Source: Corynebacterium frankenforstense (GTDB taxonomy: Bacteria; Actinomycetota; Actinomycetes; Mycobacteriales; Mycobacteriaceae). Taken from it: 64,000 bases of DNA. The notes beneath the pieces were generated by a model. That model made no database searches, was not told where the DNA came from, and saw only the letters and a program-made list of their open reading frames with translations. Shown piece by piece: positions 23,921 through 32,160 of the stretch. The translations under genes and the position numbers were made by a program. The DNA is taken from NCBI RefSeq assembly GCF_030211955.1, contig NZ_JASODI010000005.1, forward strand, positions 1 to 64,000. Direction: 5' to 3'. How positions within the stretch are numbered: the stretch's first letter is position 1; each line of letters begins with the position of its first letter.

Positions 23921-23948
23921 CCCCGCACCTTTGGGTGCGGGGTTTCTT
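23921..23948 (+). terminator. Terminator after the DUF3566 gene
   Basis: CCCCGCACC, TTTG loop, GGTGCGGGG, then TTTCTTT. A second weaker hairpin with a T-run (GAGAAGGC paired with GCCTTTTTCTC, about 23990-24014) follows just before tRNA-Ile. Confidence 0.85.
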
Positions 23949-24044
23949 TGTTGCCGACGTCGTGGGTGCCGCCGGTAAAAACGCAGGTGAGAAGGCGATT
24001 TGCCTTTTTCTCGGGGCGCTCTGTAAAGTGATTTCTCGTTCAAC

Positions 24045-24121
24045 GGGCCTATAGCTCAGTCGGTTAGAGCGCATCGCTGATAACGATGAGGTCGCAAGTT
24101 CGATTCTTGCTAGGCCCACCA
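24045..24121 (+). tRNA. tRNA-Ile (GAT)
   Basis: 77-nt cloverleaf including an encoded CCA end. The acceptor stem pairs GGGCCTA with TAGGCCC, the D-loop is AGCTCAGTCGGTTAGAGC, the anticodon arm is CATCG-CTGATAA-CGATG with anticodon GAT, and the T-arm loop is TTCGATT. Confidence 0.97.
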
Positions 24122-24130
24122 GAACACCTT

Positions 24131-24203
24131 GGGGCATTAGCTCAATTGGTAGAGCACCTGCTTTGCAAGCAGGAGGTCAGGAGTTCGATTCTCCTATGCT
24201 CCA
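24131..24203 (+). tRNA. tRNA-Ala (TGC)
   Basis: 73-nt cloverleaf starting GGGGCAT and ending ATGCTCC plus discriminator A. Anticodon arm CCTGC-TTTGCAA-GCAGG with anticodon TGC. CCA is not encoded. It lies 9 bp after tRNA-Ile and is probably cotranscribed with it. Confidence 0.97.
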
Positions 24204-24211
24204 CGGTCAAC

Positions 24212-24255
24212 CGGCACCGCCCGGGCCTTAGAGGCCTGGGCGGTGCCGTTTTTTG
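24212..24255 (+). terminator. tRNA operon terminator
   Basis: CGGCACCGCCCGGGCC pairs with GGCCTGGGCGGTGCCG (one mismatch) around a 5-base loop, followed by TTTTTTG. It ends the tRNA-Ile/tRNA-Ala transcript. Confidence 0.92.
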
Positions 24256-24361
24256 TGTGGGGTCGGTTGCCGGGCCATGGATCGGCCGGGGGAGCGGGGT
24301 CCCGGGGCCGGGGATCGGCCGTTTCAGGTGGGATCGGCCGGGCCGGACGGGGGATAACCGA

Positions 24362-24441
24362 GAAAATGTGTCATGGTAGCCACGGCACCCGCCGTTTCCC
24401 CAGGTCATTTTCGGGCCTCTCGGCTGCGATGACACATTTTC
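24362..24441. repeat. Intergenic palindromic element, family 1, copy R3
   Basis: Perfect 13-base arms, GAAAATGTGTCAT (24362-24374) and its complement (24429-24441). The core is the variant TTTCCCCAGGT at 24395-24405. It lies downstream of the tRNA terminator and 50 bp from copy R4. Confidence 0.85.
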
Positions 24442-24490
24442 CAGGTGGCCCCATTCCAATCCGCTCCAACCCGGCTTGAGCTGACCCGGC

Positions 24491-24583
24491 CGTGGGTATT
24501 CTGTTTCGGTTTGTGTGCGCGGCCGAGAACCGACCTGGGCAAACGCAGGGCCGGCCGGGACAGACCTACCCATTTTGCCCACG
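24491..24583. repeat. Intergenic palindromic element, family 1, copy R4 (degenerate)
   Basis: The right arm CATTTTGCCCACG (24571-24583) matches copy R6. The left arm begins CGTGGGTATTCTG (24491) and pairs only over its outer 6 bases. The core is inverted relative to R1-R3: ACCTGGGCAAA at 24533-24543. It appears to be a decayed copy. The stretch 24256-24735 between the tRNA terminator and the UvrA-like gene holds only R3, R4 and a promoter. Confidence 0.7.
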
Positions 24584-24694
24584 CCCACCCGGACCCACGC
24601 CTCACGGCCCAATGACCCAGTCCCCGAACCTCAGGACCCGGGGCCCCGAGCCCGCTCCGGGGGAAGCGGCGGATCCGGCTCGTAGCATGAAGCC

Positions 24695-24739
24695 ATGAGC
24701 GAGAGTGCCGGAACCGCCGCAGAGGCGGACGAACGATGA
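24695..24739 (+). CDS. Possible 14-residue leader peptide ahead of the UvrA-like gene
   Basis: The frame [14 protein letters not shown] ends in a TGA that overlaps the UvrA-like ATG (ATGA at 24736-24739). A -10-like TAGCAT sits at 24683-24688, 6 bases before its ATG, the spacing expected of a leaderless transcript. The peptide could couple translation of the downstream gene. No homology is recognised and the call rests on start context only. Confidence 0.35.
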   Translation: MSESAGTAAEADER

Positions 24740-27138
24740 CAGAGACACGGACCCACGGCCCCGAACCCATCAGCGTGCGCGGCGCGCGCGTGCACAACCT
24801 GCGCGACGTCGACGTCCCGCTGCACCGGCTCGTCGGCGTAGCCGGCGTCTCGGGCTCCGGTAAGTCCTCGCTCGCGCTCGGCGTGCTCTACGCGGAGGGC
24901 TAGCGCCGCTACGTCGAGGCGCTGTCGACCTACACCCGCCGCCGGATGTCGCAGGCCACGCGCGCGGCGGTCGACTCCGTCGAGCACGTCCCCGCCGCCC
25001 TCGCCCTGCGCCAGCGCCCCGCGGTGCCCGGCATCCGCTCGACCTTCGGCACCTCGACCGAGCTACTCAACGTGCTGCGGCTGATGTTCTCGCGCCTGGC
25101 CACGCACGTCTGCCCGAACGGCCACCGCGTCGCGCCGACGATCGACGTCGCCGCCGAGACCGCCTTCACCTGCCCCGACTGCGGCGCCGAGGTGCGCGCG
25201 CCAGGCGCCGAGGAGCTGGCCTTCAACTCCGCCGGCGCGTGCCCCACCTGCGAGGGCACCGGCACCGTGCGTATGGTTGACGACGCCGCGCTGGTCCCCG
25301 ACCCCGGCAAAAGCATCGACGATGGCGCGGTGGTGCCGTGGCAGATGTTCGGCTTCAACGTGCAGCCGGCCATCGCCCGCGAGTTCGGCGTACGCACCGA
25401 CGTGCCGTGGTCCGAGCTGGACGAGCGCGAGCGCGACATCGTCCTCGACGGGCCCGAGGAGCTGCGGCGCGCGGACACCGAGAAGCGGCTCAAGCGGGTC
25501 AGCCGCTTCCTGCGCGAGGGCGTCTGCCCCGACTGCGGCGGCACCCGGCTGGCGCCGGCCGCGCCCGCGCCGCGGATCGGGGAGCTGAACCTGGCCGAGG
25601 TCACCGCCATGACCCTGGACGGGGTGCTCGAGTGGGCCGGTGGGGTGGCGGACACGGTGCCGGCCGAGATGCGCCCAATGGCCGAGGCCCTGGTGGAAAC
25701 CCTGACCGGGATGGCGCGGCGCCTGGTCGAGCTCGGTCTGGGCTATCTCAGCCTGGACCGGGCGGGCTCCACGCTCTCGACCGGTGAGCGCCAGCGCGTG
25801 CAGCTCGCCCGCGCGGTGCGCAACCGCACCACCGGGGTGCTCTACATGCTCGACGAGCCCTCGATCGGGCTGCACCCGGTCAACGTCGACGGGCTACTCG
25901 GCGTGATGCGCGACCTGCTGGCCGACGGCAACTCGGTGGTCTTCGTCGACCACGACGTGCAGATCCTGCGCGAGGCCGATTGGCTCATCGAGATCGGCCC
26001 GGGCTCGGGTACCGAGGGCGGCAGCGTCATCGCCCAGGGAGAGCCGGAGCGGTTGCCGGAGTCCGCCGGCTCGCTTCTGTCGGGGTTCCTGGACGGGTCG
26101 GAGGACCCGGTGGTCCAGCCGGGTGCCGAGGCCGGGGAGGTCTTCGACCGCGGCGCGATCCGGCTCGAGACCGACGCGCTGCACACCGTGCATCCCCTCA
26201 ACGTCGAGTTCCCGCTGGGCCGGCTCACCGCGATCGCCGGGGTGTCCGGCTCGGGCAAGAGCACGCTGCTGCTCGAGAGCCTGGTGCCGGCGCTGCAGGA
26301 CCGCGCGGCCGCACCGGGGCACGTGCGCGCGCTTGAGGCGCCGGAGGGGATGAAGGTGCAGGTCGTCGACGCTACCCCGATCGGCCAGAACGTCCGCTCC
26401 ACCGTGGCCACCTACAGCGGGGTCATGGACCAGCTGCGCAAGGCGTACGCGGCCACCGACACCGCGCGTGCGGCGGGTCTCTCGGCCTCCGACTTCTCCT
26501 ACAACACCGGCTCGCTGGCCTGCCAGCGCTGCGAGGGCACCGGCCAGGTCACCCTCGACGTGCAGTTCCTGCCGGACGTGGAGATCACCTGCCCCGAGTG
26601 CGGCGGCGGCCGCTACACGCCGGAGGCCGGGGTCCATCTGCGCGGCGGGATGTCGCTGCCGCAGCTGCTGCACTGCACGGTGCGCGAGGCCCTCGGGCAC
26701 ACCGCGGACCGGCCGACGGTGCACCGGAAGCTGGGCCGGCTCGAGGAGCTCGGCCTGGGCTACCTGACCCTGGGCGAGGCGACGCCGAGCCTGTCGGGCG
26801 GCGAGGCCCAGCGTCTCAAGCTGGTCAGCCAGATGCACCGCGACCAGAGCGACACCGTCTTCGTCCTCGACGAGCCCAGCGTCGGCCTGCACCCCCTCGA
26901 CGTGCGGACCTTGGTCGGCGTGCTGCGCAAGCTCACCGACCGGGGTGCGACCGTCGTGGTCATCGAACACGACCTCGACCTGATCGCGAACGCCGACCAC
27001 GTCATCGAGATGGGACCGGGCGGCGGCGCGGACGGCGGCCGGGTGATCGCCGCGGGCACCCCGGCCCAGGTCATGGCGGACGAGAAGTCCGTGACCGGGC
27101 CCTACCTGGCCCGCACGCTCGCGGCCCACGAGGGCTGA
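24736..27138 (+). pseudogene. UvrA-like excinuclease ABC ATPase interrupted by an amber codon
   Basis: The reading frame starts at ATG 24736, encodes Walker [12 protein letters not shown], and then meets TAG at 24901-24903 (codon 56) where the family has a small residue (LYAEG-stop-RRYVEALS). It stays open for another 745 codons. The downstream part keeps both zinc-finger regions (CPDCGGTRL; CQRCEGTGQ with CPECGGGRY), the second Walker [12 protein letters not shown] and both ABC signatures (LSTGERQRV, LSGGEAQRL). At 800 codons without a full UvrB-binding domain it resembles UvrA2/drug-resistance-type paralogues rather than housekeeping UvrA. It is a recent nonsense mutation, a sequencing error or a readthrough case. 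Confidence 0.88.
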
Positions 27139-27185
27139 GGGGACGGCCCGCCGAGATCCGGTCCGGAGGTGGGTAGGAAAGCCCT

Positions 27186-27267
27186 GGAAAATGTGGACCG
27201 AGTTGCGGAGCCGCCGAATCTGACCTGGGGAAACAGCGGGCCACCGGAAAGTTGGTCCACATTTTCC
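27186..27267. repeat. Intergenic palindromic element, family 1, copy R5
   Basis: Perfect 14-base arms, GGAAAATGTGGACC (27186-27199) and its complement (27254-27267). The core is inverted and of the CC variant: ACCTGGGGAAA at 27223-27233. It fills the gap between the convergent UvrA-like and VIT-family genes. Confidence 0.85.
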
Positions 27268-27296
27268 GGCCCCACCCCGCAACCGCACCTCACCTC

Positions 27297-28115
27297 CTAC
27301 TCGAACAGCAACCCCACTCCGTAGGTCGCCACGAGCGCCAGCGCTCCGCCGACGGTCACGCGCACCGCGGCCTTGGCGGGGTCCGCCCCGCCCAGCTTGG
27401 CGGCCAGCCCGCCGGTCGCAGCCAGTGCGGCCAGGGTGACCACGCCCGTGAGCACGATGCGCCCGGACTCGGGGCCGAGCAGGATCGCGGCCATCGGCAC
27501 CAGCGCGCCGAGCAGAAAGGAGACGAAGGATGCCACACCCGCGGCCCACGGGCTGACCAGTTCGTTTTCCTCGATGCCCCAGTGCACGTCGAGGTGCGCG
27601 GCCAGCGGGTCGCGCGCGGTCAGCTCGGTGGCCACGGCACGCGCGGTGGCCGCGGACAGGCCGCGGCCGCGGTAGATGTCGACCAGCTCGCGGAACTCCT
27701 CGGCCGGCCGGGTGCGCAGGTCCTCGCGCTCCTCGTCGACCAGGGCGCGCTCGGTGTCGCGCTGGCTGGACACGGAGACGTACTCGCCGAGGGCCATCGA
27801 GATCGCGCCGCCGAGCACCGCGGCCGCACCGGCGGTGGCGATCCCGGTGGTGGATGCGCCGGCCGCGGCCACGCCGACGACCACCGCGGCTGTCGAGACG
27901 ATGCCGTCGTTGGCGCCGAGCACACCCGCACGCAGGCGGTTGAGCTTCTCGTTCAGTCCGCTCGCGGCGTCCTCGGGGTGGCGTTCTGGCTCCTCGCCGG
28001 GAGGGGCGTCGGGGTCGTAGAGGAAGGGACACTCCCCGGTGTGCTCCGCGGGCTCGGCGGAGTCGGCGGGGGTGGTCCGGCAGGGCTTCTTGCGGGGGTC
28101 AGCTGTGGCGTTCAT
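27297..28115 (-). CDS. VIT1/CCC1-family membrane protein (iron/manganese transporter-like)
   Basis: 272 residues. The N-terminal 50 are cytoplasmic and acidic, with CPFLYDPDAPPGEEPE. The VIT core follows: LNRLRAGVLGANDGIVSTAAVVVGVAAA, ALGEYVSVSSQRDTERA, a charged helical insert containing EEFRELVDIYRGRGL and Glu-rich stretches that in the plant and yeast homologues bind metal, and three further membrane helices. VIT1/CCC1 proteins move Fe(II) or Mn(II) out of the cytosol. Which metal is handled here is not evident. Convergent with the UvrA-like gene. Confidence 0.88.
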   Translation of the reverse strand: MNATADPRKKPCRTTPADSAEPAEHTGECPFLYDPDAPPGEEPERHPEDAASGLNEKLNRLRAGVLGANDGIVSTAAVVVGVAAAGASTTGIATAGAAAVLGGAISMALGEYVSVSSQRDTERALVDEEREDLRTRPAEEFRELVDIYRGRGLSAATARAVATELTARDPLAAHLDVHWGIEENELVSPWAAGVASFVSFLLGALVPMAAILLGPESGRIVLTGVVTLAALAATGGLAAKLGGADPAKAAVRVTVGGALALVATYGVGLLFE

Positions 28116-28226
28116 GACTCAATCATGCGTGCGAATTCACCCCCACGCAAGGGCGCATAGGCTGCCATAAGTGCAGGTGAGAGGGCATTTTGAGGCTAGG
28201 GTTCGGTAATTTGTCCCCCACCCCAC

Positions 28227-28257
28227 CCATGACAAATGTCATGGCGGATTCATGACA
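28227..28257 (+). promoter_or_regulatory. Three-half-site operator upstream of the ABC exporter operon
   Basis: CCATGACA-AA-TGTCATGG (28227-28244) is a perfect 8-bp inverted repeat, followed by a third half-site CATGACA at 28251-28257. It lies 45-75 bp before the ABC ATPase start. A response regulator of the NarL/LuxR type is encoded at the end of this operon and is the obvious candidate to bind it. Confidence 0.6.
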
Positions 28258-28301
28258 CTCCCGCCCTACACACACCCACCCGGCGGCGTTGACTGAGACT
28301 C

Positions 28302-29384
28302 ATGGAAGCGCCAGCCCACCGAGCCGGGCCGCCTCCGCGCCCCGGCCGCGAGCCCGAAAACACCGCCAACACCGCCAACGCCGACACCATCCCGGTCATC
28401 CGGACCCGCGGCCTGCGCAAGGACTTCCCCACCGCCGGGCTCGGCGGCAAACGCGGCACCGTGCACGCCCTGCGCGGCGTCGACCTGGAGATCGGCCGCG
28501 GCGAGATCGTCGCCCTGCTCGGCCCCAACGGCTCGGGCAAGTCCACGCTCATCGACCAGATCCTGGGCCTGGCCGGCCCCACCGCGGGCCACGTCGAGGT
28601 CTTCGGCGGCACCCCGCACAAGGCCGTCAGTGACGGCCGCGTCGGCGCCGCCTTGCAGACCGGTGGCCTGCTCGACGATCTCACGGTCGCCCAGACCGTG
28701 CGCATGCTCGCGACCACCTACGCCGAGCACCGCGACGTCGACAAGCTCCTGGAGTACGCCGACCTGACCAAACTCGCCGGCCGCCGAGTGCGCAAGCTCT
28801 CCGGCGGCGAACGCCAGCGCCTGCGGTTCGCGCTGACGATCCTCGCCGACCCGGACCTGATGATCCTCGACGAGCCGACCACCGGCATGGACACCACCGC
28901 GCGCCGCGACTTCTGGCGGCGCATGGAGGTGCTCGCGCGCGCCGGGCACACGATCCTGTTCGCCACCCACTACCTGGAGGAGGCCGAGCACTTCGCCGAG
29001 CGCACCGTGCTGCTGGCGCAGGGGAGGGTGATTGCCGACGCGCCGACGTCCGAGCTGCGCGACCTCACCGCGCGCCGCACCGTGTGCGTTGACGTGCCGC
29101 GCGGGGTCGCCGCCCGGATCGAGGGCGCCGAGATCGTCGCCGAGCCCGGCGGCGTCCGCCGCGCCGACGCGGCGGACGCAGACACCGCCACCGCCGACAA
29201 CACAGACACCGTACGCGCGCGCGTGCACGCTGACGCCCCCGGCGCGGACCGCCTGGCGCTGCGCCTGCTCGGCGAGCTGGGCGGGCGCAACCTGACCGTC
29301 GAGCAGAACTCGCTGGAAGACACGTTCGTCGCCCTGACCGGTGCCGATGACGCCGCTGAAGATGAAGAGGAGAACCCGCGATGA
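28302..29384 (+). CDS. ABC exporter ATP-binding protein
   Basis: 360 residues with Walker A GPNGSGKST (near residue 80), signature LSGGERQRL, Walker B LMILDEPTTGMD and the switch histidine in LFATHYLEE. The DrrA/CcmA-type order and a roughly 70-residue C-terminal domain point to an efflux or resistance exporter. The first 30 residues are disordered, with NTANTANA. It is coupled to the ABC-2 permease by a 4-base overlap, and the operon continues with a histidine kinase and a response regulator. Confidence 0.92.
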   Translation: MEAPAHRAGPPPRPGREPENTANTANADTIPVIRTRGLRKDFPTAGLGGKRGTVHALRGVDLEIGRGEIVALLGPNGSGKSTLIDQILGLAGPTAGHVEVFGGTPHKAVSDGRVGAALQTGGLLDDLTVAQTVRMLATTYAEHRDVDKLLEYADLTKLAGRRVRKLSGGERQRLRFALTILADPDLMILDEPTTGMDTTARRDFWRRMEVLARAGHTILFATHYLEEAEHFAERTVLLAQGRVIADAPTSELRDLTARRTVCVDVPRGVAARIEGAEIVAEPGGVRRADAADADTATADNTDTVRARVHADAPGADRLALRLLGELGGRNLTVEQNSLEDTFVALTGADDAAEDEEENPR

Positions 29385-30151
29385 GCAGCCCGATCAACCT
29401 GCGCTTCACCGGCTGGCAGGTCTACCGCACGCTCGCCGACGTGACCACCATGTTCTTCACGGTCGGCCTGCCGGTGGTCTTCTACCTCATCTTCGGCGCG
29501 TCGATGTCCTACGCCGAGATTCCCTTCCAGGACGGCAACGTCGCCGCCAGCGTCATGATCGGCATGGCACTCTACGGCGGTGTCTCGGGCGCGATCTCGG
29601 TGACCGGCCAGGTCCACCTCGAGTACTCCTCCGGCTGGGCCCGCCAGCTGGCGCTGACCCCGCTGACCACCGCCCAGGCGCTCTTCGCCCAGCTGTGCTG
29701 CGTGGTCACGGCGACGATCCTTCCCGTTGTCGCCGTCAACATCGCGGGCCTTCTCACCACGGTGGAGATGCCCGCCGACGAGTGGATCCTCGCCGCGCTG
29801 ATCACCGTGGTGGTCTCGGTGCCCTTCGGCTTCTACGGCCTGGCGATCACTGCGGCCTGGGCCAGCCCCAACGCGATCTCGATCGCCACGACCAGCGTCG
29901 TCGTCCTCGCCTTCGCGGCGAACATGTTCATGCCCCTGACCGAGTCCCTGCTCAACTTCGCCCGGTTCACCCCGCTCTACGGGGCGACCGCACTGGCGCG
30001 CTGGCCGCTCACGGACGGCTGGCAGCTGCTGGCCGAGGAGCCCAACTTCGTGCAGCACGAACTGTGGTATGCGCTGGTAAATATAGGGGTATGGACGGCG
30101 ATCTTCGTCGCGGCGTGGCTGATCCTGCGTCGCAGGATGACCCGCAGGTGA
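29381..30151 (+). CDS. ABC-2 type exporter permease
   Basis: 256 residues with six predicted membrane helices, including VGLPVVFYLIFGA, an ABC-2 core (GMALYGGVSGAI, WARQLALTPLTT) and a final IGVWTAIFVAAWLILRRR. Pairs with the preceding ATPase to export an unknown substrate, plausibly a drug or antimicrobial peptide given the attached two-component system. Start ATG 29381 overlaps the ATPase stop. Confidence 0.9.
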   Translation: MSSPINLRFTGWQVYRTLADVTTMFFTVGLPVVFYLIFGASMSYAEIPFQDGNVAASVMIGMALYGGVSGAISVTGQVHLEYSSGWARQLALTPLTTAQALFAQLCCVVTATILPVVAVNIAGLLTTVEMPADEWILAALITVVVSVPFGFYGLAITAAWASPNAISIATTSVVVLAFAANMFMPLTESLLNFARFTPLYGATALARWPLTDGWQLLAEEPNFVQHELWYALVNIGVWTAIFVAAWLILRRRMTRR

Positions 30152-31365
30152 CCGGCGACGGCACGCGCGCCCCGGGCGCCCGCGGCAAGCCGGCCGAGTG
30201 GCGCGCGGACTTCCGCGGCGGCGACAGCAGCTACGCCTCGGTCTGGCTGCTCCTGCTGCTCTTCCCGGTCTACCGTGGCTTCGTCGAGGGCCCGCTCACG
30301 GGTGTCGCGGCGCTCGTGGCCGTGGGAGCGTTCAGCGTGGTCTACGCCGCCGGCTTCGGGCTCGCTGACCGCCGCCCCCTCGGCTGGAGCAGGCCCGCGC
30401 GCTGCGGGATCTGGGTCGCGGCGATGCTGCTCTGCGCCGCGGCCGCCTGGCCGTTCGTCGGCGCCCTGGTCGTCTTCTTCACCCCGTATCTCTCGGTCTT
30501 CTGTGCCTTCCACCTGCGCCTCTCCCACTCGATCCTGGCCGTGGGCGCCATCATCGCCGCGGGCGTGGGCATCACCGCGCTCTACGGCGACGGCGCCGTC
30601 GAGGCCTTCTCGGGCACCACGATCATCGTCCCGGCCTTCCTGCTGCTGCTCGCCCAGGTCATCCAGCGCCAGGACCGCGCCGAGGAGCTCGCCCACGAGC
30701 TCGAGCTGACCCGCCAGCGCGAGACGATCGCGCTCGACGTCCATGACGTCCTGGGCCACACGCTCACCGTGGTCAACCTCAAGGCCGAGGTCGCCCGCCG
30801 CCTGATGGACACCGACCCCGAGCGCGCGCGTGCCGAGGTCGAGCAGGTCGCCGAGCTCTCGCGAACCGCGCTCGCCGAGGTCCGCCAGGCCGTCACCCGC
30901 ACCCGCCGTCCCGACCTGGCCGGCGAGCTGGCCGCCGCGCGCCGGGCCCTGGAGACCGCCGGCGTCGAGACCGAGATCACCGCCGTCGACGAGGCCCCGC
31001 CCTTCGCCGCGGCCGTGGTACGTGAGGCCGTCACCAACGTCGTGCGCCACGCGCACGCGAGCCACTGCCGCATCACCGTCACACCCCGTGGCGTCGTGGT
31101 GCTTGACGACGGTCGCGGCATGGGCGACGCCGCCGTGGGCGACGGCGAGGGGCTCGCAGGGCTCGCCCGGCGCGTGGAGGCGATGGGTGGCACCTTCACC
31201 GTCGCCGACGGCGAGGCGGGCGGCACCGAAGTCAGTGCGCTGCTGCCGGCGCCGAAGCAGCCGGACGCCGCGGATGCGCCGGATGCGCAGCACCCGCGCG
31301 GGGGCCGGCAGGACGCGGACCGTCAGGATGCGCGGCGCGTCGGGCAGCCGGGGCCGCCGGCGTGA
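30148..31365 (+). CDS. Sensor histidine kinase (HisKA_3/DesK-like)
   Basis: 405 residues. Five or six membrane helices fill residues 25-175, with almost no extracellular loop, so it may sense the membrane or the transporter itself. The dimerisation/phosphoacceptor helix has IALDVHDVLGHTL (His of the HDxxGH type), followed by an N-box-like VREAVTNVVRHAHAS and GDGEGLAGLARRVEAMGG of the ATPase domain. The C-terminal 40 residues are low complexity. GTG 30148 overlaps the permease stop; an upstream ATG at 30091 is also in frame. Confidence 0.9.
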   Translation: MTGDGTRAPGARGKPAEWRADFRGGDSSYASVWLLLLLFPVYRGFVEGPLTGVAALVAVGAFSVVYAAGFGLADRRPLGWSRPARCGIWVAAMLLCAAAAWPFVGALVVFFTPYLSVFCAFHLRLSHSILAVGAIIAAGVGITALYGDGAVEAFSGTTIIVPAFLLLLAQVIQRQDRAEELAHELELTRQRETIALDVHDVLGHTLTVVNLKAEVARRLMDTDPERARAEVEQVAELSRTALAEVRQAVTRTRRPDLAGELAAARRALETAGVETEITAVDEAPPFAAAVVREAVTNVVRHAHASHCRITVTPRGVVVLDDGRGMGDAAVGDGEGLAGLARRVEAMGGTFTVADGEAGGTEVSALLPAPKQPDAADAPDAQHPRGGRQDADRQDARRVGQPGPPA

Positions 31366-31973
31366 TCCCGATCCTCATCGCCGACGACCAGGACCTCGTG
31401 CGCGGCGCCCTGGCCGCCCTGCTGAACACCGAGCGTGACATCGAGGTCGTCGCCGAGTGTGGCCGCGGCGACGAGGTCGTCGACGCCGTGCGGGCGGCGG
31501 ACCCGCGCCCGCGGGTGGCGCTGATCGACATCGAGATGCCCGGCGGCGGCGGGATCGCCGCGGCCGCGGCCCTGCACGAGGCCGACCTGGGCTGCCGCTC
31601 GCTGATCGTGACCACCTTCGGCCGGCCCGGCTACCTGCGTCAGGCGCTGGCGGCCGGGGTCAGCGGCTTCCTGGTCAAGGACACCCCGCCCGAGCAGCTG
31701 GCCGAGGCGGTGCGCCGGGTGGACTCCGGGCTGCGGGTGGTCGACCACACCCTGGCCGAGGAGTCGTTGTTCACCCCGGAGTGCCCGCTGACTCCGCGGG
31801 AGCTGGAGATCGTGCGCGCGGCCCGCGACGGCGCCTCGGTCCGCGAGATCGCCGCGCGGGTCCACCTGAGCCCGGGCACGGTGCGCAACCATCTGTCGGC
31901 GGTGATCGGCAAGACGGGCACCGCCAACCGGCACGCGGCGGTGCGCCACGCTGAGGAGGCCGGCTGGCTGTAG
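31362..31973 (+). CDS. NarL/LuxR-family response regulator
   Basis: 203 residues: receiver domain with the acidic pocket IADDQD and phosphoacceptor Asp in VALIDIEMPG (near residue 51), conserved Lys in GFLVKDTPP, and a C-terminal LuxR helix-turn-helix (LTPRELEIVRAARDGASVREIAARVHLSPGTVRNHL). Cognate partner of the upstream kinase by gene order and 4-base overlap. It likely controls its own ABC operon through the CATGACA sites at 28227-28257. Confidence 0.93.
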   Translation: MIPILIADDQDLVRGALAALLNTERDIEVVAECGRGDEVVDAVRAADPRPRVALIDIEMPGGGGIAAAAALHEADLGCRSLIVTTFGRPGYLRQALAAGVSGFLVKDTPPEQLAEAVRRVDSGLRVVDHTLAEESLFTPECPLTPRELEIVRAARDGASVREIAARVHLSPGTVRNHLSAVIGKTGTANRHAAVRHAEEAGWL

Positions 31974-32123
31974 CCGGCGCGCCGGCGCGCCGCCGGCCGC
32001 CGGTGCCCTCGGCCGCGACCGCTCGCGCGCCGCCGCGCGGAAACCTCCTCGCGCAGCCCGGAAATTGTCCCGATATCGCCGCTGTTCGGGGCCGCTGTAT
32101 CGATAAAGGCTTTCGATTTCGGT

Positions 32124-32160
32124 TTGCTTACCCGCTCTGACCTGGTCTTATGATTGCCAG
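32124..32160 (+). promoter_or_regulatory. Leaderless promoter of the sugar ABC operon
   Basis: TATGAT at 32149-32154 is an excellent -10 hexamer, 6 bases before the ATG at 32161, with TTGCTT (32124-32129) as a possible -35. No ribosome-binding site fits between them, so transcription should start at or next to the start codon. Confidence 0.7.

Noticed and set aside
24045..24203. tRNA-Ile/tRNA-Ala pair as part of an rRNA operon
   Set aside because: No 16S or 23S sequence flanks them; a terminator follows directly and a DUF3566 gene precedes. The pair after gyrA is standard in Corynebacteriales.
25894..28032. 712-codon frame opposite the UvrA-like gene and VIT gene
   Set aside because: It runs antisense through two genes with clear motifs and has Arg/Gly/Leu-biased low-complexity composition.
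23980..28195. Similar GCAGGTGAGARGGC strings near 23984 and 28172
   Set aside because: They share about 14 bases and a following AT-rich tail, but have no arms or core like the repeat families; two short matches are not enough to claim an element.
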